Of a stretch of DNA of 64,000 nucleotides, positions 54,537-64,000 are shown in pieces. Origin of the DNA: Bradyrhizobium viridifuturi (lineage in GTDB: Bacteria > Pseudomonadota > Alphaproteobacteria > Rhizobiales > Xanthobacteraceae). The translations under genes and the position numbers were made by a program. The notes under the pieces were generated by a model. It searched no databases. It saw nothing but the letters and a program-made list of their open reading frames with translations, and was not told the origin of the DNA. The stretch lies in NCBI RefSeq assembly GCF_001238275.1, contig NZ_LGTB01000038.1, positions 1 through 64,000 on the forward strand. Direction: 5' to 3'. The number at the start of each line of letters is the position of its first letter. The stretch's first letter is position 1.

Positions 54537-55190
54537 TCAGGCCCCGGCGACGAGGCGAGCTTGGGGCGCCGTCTCGGGACCAGGCTGCCAATCCATCGAG
54601 ACAAATCCGGGGGTCTGCTCGACCCGTTTCAGCCAGGTCCGGATCGACGGAAAGGTCGTCAGGTCGAAGTCGCAGCGGTCGGCGACATGGGTGTAGCCGT
54701 AGAGCGCGATGTCGGCGACGGTGAATTGCTCGGCGGCGAAGAACGTGTGGTTCTTGAGGTGATTTTCCATCACCTGCAACGCCGCATAGCCGCGCTCCAT
54801 CCAGTCCTCCAGCGCGTGGGTCTGCAGATCGCGTCCGCCCTTGACCAGCGACAGCCAGAAATAGGCGGCGCCGATATTCGGCTCCAGCGCGTGCTGCTCG
54901 AAGAACATCCATTGCAGCGCCTCGGCGCGCTCGATCCGCGACTCCGGCGCCAGCGGCGTGCCGATCGCAACATACCAGAGAATGGCATTGGACTCGGCGA
55001 GGTGGCGGCCTTCGGCGACCTCGAGCAACGGCACCTGGCCGCTCGGATTCTTGGCCAGAAATTCCGGGGTCCGGCTCTCGCCGCGCAGGATGTCGATCTC
55101 GATCGCCTCGTACGGCGTGTTCAGCACGGCAAGCGCGAGCCGGACCTTGTAGCTGTTGCCGGAGCGCTGCATCGAATAGAGCTTGTACAT
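54537..55190 (-). CDS. Glutathione S-transferase
   Basis: A 217-residue GST: MYKLYSMQRSGNSYKVRLAL start with catalytic Ser region, NPSGQVPLLEV (cis-Pro), LAESNAILWYVA (glutathione Glu/Ser) and the helical domain with FTVADIALYGYTHVAD (capping box). Start at ATG 55190 preferred over GTG 55205 because MYKLYS begins the first strand. Confidence 0.92.
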   Translation of the reverse strand: MYKLYSMQRSGNSYKVRLALAVLNTPYEAIEIDILRGESRTPEFLAKNPSGQVPLLEVAEGRHLAESNAILWYVAIGTPLAPESRIERAEALQWMFFEQHALEPNIGAAYFWLSLVKGGRDLQTHALEDWMERGYAALQVMENHLKNHTFFAAEQFTVADIALYGYTHVADRCDFDLTTFPSIRTWLKRVEQTPGFVSMDWQPGPETAPQARLVAGA

Positions 55191-57012
<1,822 letters not shown>

Positions 57013-57029
57013 TTAATTCCGAACGAGGA

Positions 57030-57064
57030 AACGCTCCCGCACCTAATGCGGGAGCGTTTTTGTT
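57030..57064 (+). terminator. Rho-independent terminator after aminotransferase
   Basis: AACGCTCCCGCA-CCTAA-TGCGGGAGCGTT, a 12-bp stem, followed by TTTTGTTTG. Confidence 0.9.
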
Positions 57065-57282
57065 TGTGTGCTCCAACTATCGTCAGCGCGTAGATTGCGC
57101 GCGGCGGTAAAATCGCTGAGTCAAATCACAACGCGCTCATCTCACGCGTGTGTGTACGAACATCGATGCCACACGCGGGAAGTTTTTACGGCCTCTTTGC
57201 GAACTGCCTTGTTTTAGACACGACCCTTGCTTTCTGTCCGCCGCGCAAATTGCAATTCAGTTCACCTTGCGGAGACAGACCA

Positions 57283-57807
57283 ATGCGACTTTCGACCCTC
57301 ACCTTTGCAGCGCTTGCGTTGCTGGCGCCGTTCGCCACCGCCAACGCGGCGCCTCAACAGGTTCAAGCCGGGGTCCTGCAGTGCCAGGGCGGCGAGAATG
57401 TCGGCTTCGTCGTCGGCTCTGTCGCCCGCCTCGAATGCGTGTTCCAGAGCGGCGGCCGTCGGCCCGAGCCGTATCTTGCGACCGTGAAGCGGATCGGCGT
57501 CGACCTCGGCTTCACCGGGCAGACCCAGCTCGCCTGGGCCGTCAGTGCGCCGACCACCGTCGTGCCGCGCGGCGCGCTCGCCGGCAGCTACGGCGGCGTC
57601 GGCGTCAATGCTTCGGTCGGCCTCGGCGCCGGCGGTAACTTCCTGTTCGGTGGCCCGAACAACGCCTATGCGCTGCAGCCGATCAGCGTGCAGGGCCAGA
57701 CCGGTCTCAACGTTGCGGCCGGCATCGCCGGGATCGATCTCGAGCCGGTCCGCGCCAGCGGTCCGCGCCGGCATCATCGCCACCACCGCCATCATCACCA
57801 CCACTAG
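57283..57807 (+). CDS. DUF992 protein with a natural poly-His tail
   Basis: A 174-residue exported protein. Signal peptide LTFAALALLAPFATANA, then the DUF992 domain: VQAGVLQCQGGENVGFVVGS, LECVFQS, YLATVKRIGVDLGFTGQTQL and LAWAVSAP. The C-terminus is HHRHHRHHHHH, eleven residues nearly all His, so it probably binds metal. A second DUF992 gene lies 322 bases downstream. DUF992 has no known function. Confidence 0.93.
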   Translation: MRLSTLTFAALALLAPFATANAAPQQVQAGVLQCQGGENVGFVVGSVARLECVFQSGGRRPEPYLATVKRIGVDLGFTGQTQLAWAVSAPTTVVPRGALAGSYGGVGVNASVGLGAGGNFLFGGPNNAYALQPISVQGQTGLNVAAGIAGIDLEPVRASGPRRHHRHHRHHHHH

Positions 57808-57813
57808 ATTTTG

Positions 57814-57868
57814 GCTTGACGCGTTTTCTTCACGCGAACCGGTATCCACTTCGCTCGAAAACGCTCTA
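57814..57868. repeat. Dispersed repeat GCTTGACGCGTTTTCTTCACGCG...
   Basis: GCTTGACGCGTTTTCTTCACGCGAACCGGTATCCACTTCGCTCGAAAACGCTC is a single copy here of a motif I know as frequent between genes in Bradyrhizobium; ACGCGTTTTC and GAAAACGC give it dyad ends. Confidence 0.7.
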
Positions 57869-57891
57869 GGCTGGTTGGTGTTCGATCAAAG

Positions 57892-57919
57892 GGGCCCGCG
57901 AAAGCGGGCCTCTTTTTTT
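57892..57919 (+). terminator. Rho-independent terminator
   Basis: GGCCCGC-GAAA-GCGGGCC followed by TCTTTTTTTG, downstream of the first DUF992 gene. Confidence 0.85.
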
Positions 57920-58129
57920 GCGCTCTGTTGTTTGCTGTCTGCCGCCGGCGCAGCCGGCAGCGTTGAGGGAACATAGCAACACCGCCACATCCCGTAACAA
58001 TCGGTGGCCGGGCACCGCATATTCTGGCCGATCTTTCGATGTTATGGCATAGGATGCGAACGGCGCCGCAGACACGGCGCCGTTCTGTTCTCTGCTCGCG
58101 TCATGCCTTTCAGCCGGAGACTCCCCAAC

Positions 58130-58612
58130 ATGCGTCGCTTCACTCTCCTCGCCGCTGCCGCCATTGCCACGCTCACCGCAATCGTTGGCGCCGACGCTCA
58201 ACAGCCGATCCAGCGCGTGCAGGTCGGCGTCCTGGAATGCCGCGGTGGCGCGAGCGTCGGCTTCATCGTCGGTTCCGTGACCCATCTCGGCTGCGTGCTG
58301 CGCGCCAATGGCCTGCCCGAGGACCGCTACATCGCGACCATCCAGAAGGTCGGCATCGATCTCGGCATCACCCAAGAATCGGCGCTGGCCTGGGGCGTCT
58401 ATGCACCGGTGGAGCGGCTCGGACCGGGCGCGCTGTCCGGCAACTATGCCGGTGCGCAGGGCAGTGCGACGCTCGGCGTCGGCGTCGGCGGCAACGTGCT
58501 GGTCGGCGGCTCCGACAACACGATCGCGCTGCAGCCGCTCAGCGTGCAGGGTCAGGTCGGCGTCAACATCGCCGCTGGCCTCGAGAGCCTGGAACTGCGT
58601 CCGGGTCGCTAA
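58130..58612 (+). CDS. DUF992 protein, second copy
   Basis: A 160-residue exported protein. Signal peptide LLAAAAIATLTAIVGADA, then the DUF992 domain with VQVGVLECRGGASVGFIVGS, YIATIQKVGIDLGITQESAL and the conserved Cys pair. It aligns throughout with the gene at 57283 but lacks the His tail. Tandem duplication followed by divergence is likely. Confidence 0.93.
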   Translation: MRRFTLLAAAAIATLTAIVGADAQQPIQRVQVGVLECRGGASVGFIVGSVTHLGCVLRANGLPEDRYIATIQKVGIDLGITQESALAWGVYAPVERLGPGALSGNYAGAQGSATLGVGVGGNVLVGGSDNTIALQPLSVQGQVGVNIAAGLESLELRPGR

Positions 58613-58613
58613 A

Positions 58614-58658
58614 GCATGATCCGGAAAAGTGCGAAGCGGTTTTCCGGAAAGATCATGC
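58614..58658. repeat. Palindromic repeat GCATGATCCGGAAAAGT...GATCATGC
   Basis: Second copy of the palindrome at 52494-52538, two bases after the stop codon of the second DUF992 gene. It may serve as its terminator structure. Confidence 0.85.
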
Positions 58659-58707
58659 GCAAACAAGCGGCGAGAGTGCGATGACGTTCATTTGATCTCG
58701 TCACGCT

Positions 58708-59640
58708 TTAAAGCCCGCGCTCACCGTTCTCCAGCCTGCCGAAGAAGCCGCGGGCTTCTTCGGCAACGATCCCGGGCGCTTCGGCGTGAACATAATGTCC
58801 GGTGTCGACGAACCTGATCGAAGGCTCGCGCCAATAGTCCCCCAGCCTGTCCGACCATTCGGGCGAGATCAGCGGATCGCGGCGGCCCCAGAGAAAGCGC
58901 GAGGGCACCTCGATGCGCGGTTGCGCCGGTAGCTTGCCCTCCAGCCAGAGCCGGCGATTGGGCGCGGACGAGAGATACCAGTCGAAGCCACCCTGGATGT
59001 TGCCCGGCTTCATGAAGCTGTCGACATAGGCTTCGAGCAGCTCGCCGAACACGGCGGGATTGTCGCCCGACCAATGGTCGAGGAAGTGACGGAAATAGAG
59101 CCGGCACGACTCGCGCGAACTGCCGACCAGTTGCGCCGCCCACGGCAGTTGCTGGAAGTATTGATACCAGACCTCGATCAGGTGGCCGGGCCCGCCGTAG
59201 CGCTGGCCGAGGCCCGGATAGGGCGTGCAGAGATAGAGCGTGCCGGTCAGCCGCCGCGGCTCACGATGCGACATCGCCTGCATGACATAGGCGCCGAGAT
59301 CGCCGCCGATCACGCCGAAGCGGTCATGACCGAGCGCGTCCATGACCGCGAACATGTCCAGCGCGTGGCGCTCCGCGGTGGCCGACGCGTCAGGTGTCGG
59401 CGTCGGCTTGCCGGTGTCGCCGCAGCCGCGCAGATCGGGCGCGATCAGCTCGAAACAGTCGCCGAGGCGCAGCATCAGCGGACGCCACACCAGCCAGAAC
59501 TCCGGCCAGCCATGGAGCAGCAGCAGAGGCGGGCCGTTGCCGAAGCGCGCGACGTTGACGGATAGGCCGCCGATATCGATCTTCTGTTGCGTGATGCCTG
59601 CCGCGGCTGCATCCGCGAAGGCCTTTTCCAGTGCCGTCAT
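58708..59640 (-). CDS. Alpha/beta-fold hydrolase, epoxide hydrolase-like
   Basis: A 310-residue hydrolase: LLLLHGWPEFWLVWRPL (oxyanion), LIAPDLRGCGDTGKP, nucleophile elbow GVIGGDLGAYV with Asp, late acidic residue in WGRRDPLISPEW and catalytic His in FVDTGHYVHAEAPG. As in the 4820-5668 gene, Asp as nucleophile suggests epoxide hydrolase or dehalogenase chemistry. It is divergent from a LysR gene that probably regulates it. Confidence 0.9.
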   Translation of the reverse strand: MTALEKAFADAAAAGITQQKIDIGGLSVNVARFGNGPPLLLLHGWPEFWLVWRPLMLRLGDCFELIAPDLRGCGDTGKPTPTPDASATAERHALDMFAVMDALGHDRFGVIGGDLGAYVMQAMSHREPRRLTGTLYLCTPYPGLGQRYGGPGHLIEVWYQYFQQLPWAAQLVGSSRESCRLYFRHFLDHWSGDNPAVFGELLEAYVDSFMKPGNIQGGFDWYLSSAPNRRLWLEGKLPAQPRIEVPSRFLWGRRDPLISPEWSDRLGDYWREPSIRFVDTGHYVHAEAPGIVAEEARGFFGRLENGERGL

Positions 59641-59765
59641 CTGCGACCTCCTGTGGTTGGCCGCAGGCTGTACGCGTTCGCGCGTCCGGTCCAATACTCG
59701 TTCGATACGGTAGCAGAGCTATTGCGTATGGCTGCCGCCGCCGGCCGCCGTGCTATAGCGGTGGC

Positions 59766-60671
59766 ATGGAATTGCGACACCTCAGATACTTCGTGGCGCT
59801 CGGCGAGGAATTGAATTTCACGCGGGCGGCCGAGCGGCTGCACATCGCGCAGCCGCCGCTCAGCCAGCAGATCCGCCAGCTCGAGGACGAGCTCGGCGTC
59901 ACGCTGCTGCAGCGGAATAGTCGTCCGGTCAGGCTCACCGAGGCCGGCGAGATGTTTCTGGCGCGCGCACGCGCGCTGCTCGCAAGCTTCGAGAGCGCGG
60001 TTGCCGACACGCGGCGGGTCGGGCGCGGCCAGGCCGGCAAGCTCGCGATCGGATTCGTCGGCTCCGCCATGTTTGCCGGCCTGCCCGATATCATCGGCGC
60101 CTATCGCGACGCCTGTCCCGATGTCGAGCTGGTGCTCGACGAGATGCTGGCGGCAGAGATTGCCGAGGCGTTGCGGCGGCGCCGGATCGACGTCGGCTTC
60201 GCACGCCCGGCGCTACCAGCCGAAGCCGGGCTGGCGCAGCGCCTGATCCTCGATGAGCCCTATGTCGCGGCACTGCCGCGCGCGCATCCCCTCGCGGCGC
60301 GAGGCCACATTGCGCTCGCCGAACTGTCCGATGATGCTTTCGTGCTCTATCCGGCGCAACCGGAGCCTTCGGTCACGGGCCTGATCGTGAACGCGTGCCA
60401 GGCCGCGGGCTTTACGCCGCGGCTCGCGCAAGAGGTTCTGCATCTGCAAACCGCGATCGGCCTGATCGCCGCCGGTGTCGGCGTGTCGCTCGTTCCGGAG
60501 GCTGCGGCGCGCGCGCAGACCGGTCGCGGCGTGGCTTACGTTCCGCTTTCCGCGCCGATGGTGACGGCTCCGCTCACGGTTGCGTGGCGCGAGGAAGATG
60601 CGTCGCCTGCCGTGCAGCGCCTGCTCGACCTTGCGGCGCGCTGGCGCGAGATTGCACCCGCACGGAACTGA
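59766..60671 (+). CDS. LysR-family transcriptional regulator
   Basis: A 301-residue LysR protein of the CatR/BenM-like plan: MELRHLRYFVALGEELNFTR, AAERLHIAQPPLSQQIRQLE and an effector domain. ATG 59766 chosen because MELRHLRYF is the standard start. Its gene is divergent from the hydrolase gene (start 59640), and the 125-base gap contains T-rich/A-rich segments such as CTATTGCGTAT but no clear dyad. Confidence 0.92.
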   Translation: MELRHLRYFVALGEELNFTRAAERLHIAQPPLSQQIRQLEDELGVTLLQRNSRPVRLTEAGEMFLARARALLASFESAVADTRRVGRGQAGKLAIGFVGSAMFAGLPDIIGAYRDACPDVELVLDEMLAAEIAEALRRRRIDVGFARPALPAEAGLAQRLILDEPYVAALPRAHPLAARGHIALAELSDDAFVLYPAQPEPSVTGLIVNACQAAGFTPRLAQEVLHLQTAIGLIAAGVGVSLVPEAAARAQTGRGVAYVPLSAPMVTAPLTVAWREEDASPAVQRLLDLAARWREIAPARN

Positions 60672-60841
60672 CGCGTCGGACGCCTTCGTCCGGACGATGG
60701 CGGCGCGCAGCTCTGCGATCGTTAACCTCCGCGCCGCCGCACCGCAGCGACGTTTTCTCGCTTGCCAAATGTCAAACGCAGGCAGAGCATGAATGGTCGC
60801 CGACCCAATCATGGGCCGAGCTCCAACACGAGGAGGCGGCA

Positions 60842-62889
60842 ATGGGACAAGACGTCAGAAGTCCCCGAGGTCCACGGTGCATCGCGCTGGTGGGCCCTTT
60901 CCAAAGCGGTAAAACCACACTTCTGGAAGCGATCCTGGCGCGCACGGGCGCCATCAAGACTGCCGGCAGCGTCGATGCCGGAACCTCCGTCGGCGATGCC
61001 AGCCCCGAGGCGCGTCAACACAAGATGGGCGTAGGTCTGACCGCCGCCGCCACCACCTTTATGGGGGACACCTACACCTTTATCGATTGCCCCGGCTCGA
61101 TCGAATTCGCGCACGATATGCGTGCCGCGTTGCCGGCGGTCGATGCCGCGGTCGTGGTCTGCGAAGCTGACGAGAAGAAGCTGCCGCAGCTGCAGATCAT
61201 CCTGCGCGAGCTCGAGGAGCTCGGGATTCCCCGTTTCCTGTTCCTGAACAAGATCGACCGCGCCAACAAGCGCGTCCGCGAGACGCTTGCGACGCTGCAG
61301 CCGGCCTCGCGCGTGCCGCTGGTGCTGCGCCAGATCCCGATCTGGAATGGCGATCTGATCGAGGGTTTCGTCGATCTCGCGCTGGAACGTGCCTTCGTCT
61401 ATCGCGAGCACAAGCCGTCGGAGGTGATGGCGCTCGAGGGCGGCAACCTCGACCGCGAGAAGGAAGCGCGCTTCTCGATGCTGGAGAAGCTCGCCGATCA
61501 CGACGACGCGCTGATGGAGCAATTGCTGGAGGATATCCAGCCGCCGCGCGATGCGGTGTTCGACGATCTCGCCCGCGAATTGCGCGACGGGTTGATCTGT
61601 CCGGTGCTGCTTGGTGCTGCGAGCCGCGAGAACGGCGTGCTCCGGTTGATGAAGGCGCTGCGTCACGAGGCGCCCGGCGTTGCCGAGACCGCCCAACGGC
61701 TCGGCATCAAGGACCAGAAGGATGCGCTGGCCTATGTGTTCAAGACGGTGCATCTGCAGCACGGCGGCAAGCTGTCGCTGGCGCGCGTGCTGATGGGCCA
61801 TCTCGACGACGGCGCGACGCTGCAATCCTCGAGCGGCGACAGCGGACGCGTCTCCGGCATCCTCGCGGTCTCGGGCACGCATGACAGCAAGCGGCCGTCG
61901 GCGGAGGCCGGCGACACCGTCGCGCTCGGCAAGCTCGACGCAATCAAGACCGGCGACACGGTCTCCAGCGGCAAGACGGCCCCGGCCTCGCTGGTCAAGG
62001 TCGAACCGGTGGCGGCGGTGCTGTCGATCTCGATCGCCGCGACCGATCGCAAGGACGACGTCAAGCTCGGCCAGGCGCTGCTGCGGCTGAACGAGGAGGA
62101 CCCCTCGCTGACGATGATCCAGAACCCGCGCACCCACGACACCGTGCTGTGGGGGCAGGGCGAGATGCATCTGCGCGTCGCCCAGGAGCGGCTGAAGGAC
62201 CGCTACGGCGTCAACGTCAAATCGCATCCGCCGGCGATCGGCTACCAGGAGACCATCCGCAAAGCCATTACCCAGCGCGGCCGGCACAAGAAGCAGTCCG
62301 GCGGCCATGGCCAGTTCGGCGATGTGGTGCTCGACATCAAGCCGAAGCCGCGCGGGTCGGGCTTCGAATTCCACGAGAAGGTGGTCGGCGGCGCAGTGCC
62401 GCGCAACTATATCGGCGCGGTGGAGGAAGGCGTCGTCGACGCGCTGGCGCGCGGCCCGCTCGGTTTCCCGGTGATCGACGTCGACGTCACGCTGACCGAC
62501 GGCTCCTACCACAGCGTCGATTCCTCCGATCTCGCGTTCCGCACCGCGGCGCGGATCGGGGTCAGCGAAGGCTTGCCGCAGTGCCAGCCGGTACTGCTGG
62601 AGCCGATCCACATGGTCGAGATCGTCTGTCCGACCGACGCCACCGCCAAGATCAATGCGATCCTGTCGGCGCGCCGCGGCCAGATCCTCGGTTTCGACAC
62701 CCGCGAGGCTGGAGCGGCTGGGACTGCGTTCGCGCCACGATGCCGGAATCCGAGATCGGCGACCTCATCGTGGAGCTGCGTTCGGCCACGGCCGGCGCCG
62801 GCACCTTCACCCGCCAGTTCGACCGCATGGCCGAAGTGACCGGCCGCGCCGCCGACCAGATCATCGCCGCGCATCGCGACGCGGCGTGA
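60842..62889 (+). pseudogene. EF-G-like translational GTPase, frameshifted near 62708
   Basis: An EF-G paralog ("elongation factor G-like"). G1 GPFQSGKTTL (18-27) departs from the GHVDSGKT-type loop. G3 region has DCPGSIEF and G4 FLNKIDRA. Domain II starts near AYVFKTVHLQHGGK, domain IV VKSHPPAIGYQETIRK and domain V LLEPIHMVEIVCP. At 62707-62708 the sequence reads GAGGCTGG; GAGGGCTGG would restore EGWSGWDCVRATMPESEIGD and the true end at TGA 62887. Restored length about 682. The break in so conserved a gene looks like an assembly deletion. Confidence 0.9.
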
Positions 62890-62983
62890 TGAAGCACCCC
62901 GCGATCACGCCCGCGCGGCGTGATCGTTGGCAGGATGGCCGCAGCCAGCTAGCTTGCGTCCCTGATGGGGGCGCAACGACATC

Positions 62984-63625
62984 ATGCTTGAATCCCGCCG
63001 CAACCTGGCGCTGGCCTGCGCGCTCAGCGCGCTGGCCGGTTATGTCGACGGCATCGGCTATCTGCATCTCGGCGGGCTGTTCGTCTCCTTCATGAGCGGC
63101 AACTCGACGCGGCTTGGCGTGACCTTGGCCGAGGGGCATTGGCAGCACGCGCTGGAGGCGCTGGAGCTGATCGTGCTGTTCGTCGGCGGCGCCGCGGCCG
63201 GCAGCCTGGTCGTGCTGAGTCCCCTCGCTCATCGGCAGACGTTGATCCTCCTCGGCGAGGCGCTGTTGCTGACCGCGGCGGCGCTGGCCTACGCGTATGG
63301 CCTGCCGCACGCCGCGGTCGCCGCCATCGTCCTGGCGATGGGGCTCGAGAATGCCGTGTTCCAGCTCGAGGGCGGCGCCGGGCTCGGTCTCACCTATGTC
63401 ACGGGGGCGCTGGTCAAGGCCGGCCAGCTGATAGCCGCGGCGCTGACCGGCGGAGCAGGCTGGGCTTGGCTGCCCAACCTGCTGCTGTGGGCGGCGCTGG
63501 TCGCCGGTGCGCTCGGCGGCGCATTGGCCTACCGCTGGATCAATCTCGCTGCGATCTGGTTTGCCGCGGGCACCGCGTTTGCCCTCAGCGCGCTGGTTGC
63601 CGCAACCGCGAAGCGGATGGATTGA
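62984..63625 (+). CDS. YoaK/DUF1275 membrane protein
   Basis: A 213-residue protein with about six membrane helices. LACALSALAGYVDGIGYLHL and FVSFMSGNSTRLGVTLA are the DUF1275 hallmarks, and LAMGLENAVFQLEGGAGLGLTYVTGALVKAG follows. DUF1275/YoaK proteins have unknown function. ATG 62984. Confidence 0.92.
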   Translation: MLESRRNLALACALSALAGYVDGIGYLHLGGLFVSFMSGNSTRLGVTLAEGHWQHALEALELIVLFVGGAAAGSLVVLSPLAHRQTLILLGEALLLTAAALAYAYGLPHAAVAAIVLAMGLENAVFQLEGGAGLGLTYVTGALVKAGQLIAAALTGGAGWAWLPNLLLWAALVAGALGGALAYRWINLAAIWFAAGTAFALSALVAATAKRMD

Positions 63626-63656
63626 CAGCGCGGCTGCCTTGGCCGATGTCACGGTC

Positions 63657-64000
63657 ATGACATCCTCAAGCATGCCATCCCAAGGCAAAACCCGCGCCGC
63701 GTGCCTGATCGGGTGGCCGGCGGCGCATTCCCGCTCGCCGCTGATCCACCATTACTGGCTGCGCACGCTCGGCATCGAGGGCGGCTATGTGATCGAAGCG
63801 GTGCCGCCGGAGGATTTCAAGGATTTCCTGTTCCGCCTGTCGCTGCGTGGCTTCGTCGGCGCCAACGTCACCCTTCCGCACAAGGAGCAGGCGCTGGCGC
63901 TGTCGGCACCGGATGCGCGCGCCCGCGCCGTCGGCGCCGCCAACACGCTGTGGTTCGCCGATGGCGAGTTGCGCTCGACCAACACCGATGTCGAGGGCTT
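63657..64000 (+). CDS. aroE: Shikimate 5-dehydrogenase (partial, cut by window end)
   Basis: The N-terminal 114 residues of AroE, which reduces 3-dehydroshikimate to shikimate with NADPH. The substrate-binding Ser motif AHSRSPLIHHYW, the catalytic Lys in NVTLPHKEQ, GAANTLW and NTDVEG are all present and in order. The start could be ATG 63657 or the ATG five codons later. Confidence 0.95.
   Translation, partial: MTSSSMPSQGKTRAACLIGWPAAHSRSPLIHHYWLRTLGIEGGYVIEAVPPEDFKDFLFRLSLRGFVGANVTLPHKEQALALSAPDARARAVGAANTLWFADGELRSTNTDVEG

Overview
The window looks like an alphaproteobacterium of the Bradyrhizobium / Nitrobacteraceae group. The basis is high GC, two DUF992 genes, a DUF1275 gene, an EF-G-like GTPase and aroE, σEcfG-type promoter sequences, and several dispersed repeat families that I associate with Bradyrhizobium. 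This is inference from gene content, not a database match. aroE runs off the right end. No rRNA, intact tRNA or CRISPR array was seen.

Two domains meet near 23,004. Positions 1 to about 23,000 read as the right-hand part of a genomic island. A tyrosine recombinase gene (21590-22809) lies beside the isolated 3' half of a tRNA-His gene (22957-23004), which is the scar expected at the far end of an element integrated into tRNA-His. This side carries a broken IS110 transposase, gene fragments, a broken PAP2 gene and long stretches without genes. None of the dispersed repeats found on the right was seen here. From 23,004 to 64,000 the content is chromosomal: uvrB, an aspartate aminotransferase, a UvrB-like housekeeping context of oxidoreductases, transferases and regulators, many small membrane proteins, and repeat copies between genes.

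Island layout: an ABC substrate-binding protein (8-1219); IS110 remnant; a LysR gene divergent from an SDR / epoxide-hydrolase-like / VOC set with a palindrome between them (2921-6304); a gene-poor stretch (6305-8966); a membrane histidine kinase and an NtrC-type regulator (8967-11983); remnants of an MFS and a CHASE3 gene (12130-12736); a clear sigma-54 promoter (12941-12955) and behind it seven closely packed genes (12994-19038). These encode a duplicated-domain protein with a His-rich tail, a metallophosphoesterase, a YdcZ/DUF606-type membrane protein, an MFS transporter, an ArsB-like permease, a Tat-type exported protein of Lys-Gly-Glu-Gly repeats and a Cys-cluster protein. The only sigma-54 activator in the window sits just upstream, so kinase, regulator and operon probably form one unit. 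This is the best candidate here for an undescribed system, perhaps export or handling of a metal, metalloid or organic anion. Next come two divergent stress genes (DUF892 and CsbD), each with a σEcfG-like promoter.

A cross-cutting observation: at least ten genes are broken by exactly one missing base, each explained by a homopolymer run one base too short. Several lie in conserved genes (MaoC-like, enoyl-CoA hydratase, EF-G-like). This pattern suggests assembly indels as much as real decay. The IS110 and PAP2 genes also carry in-frame stops that this does not explain.
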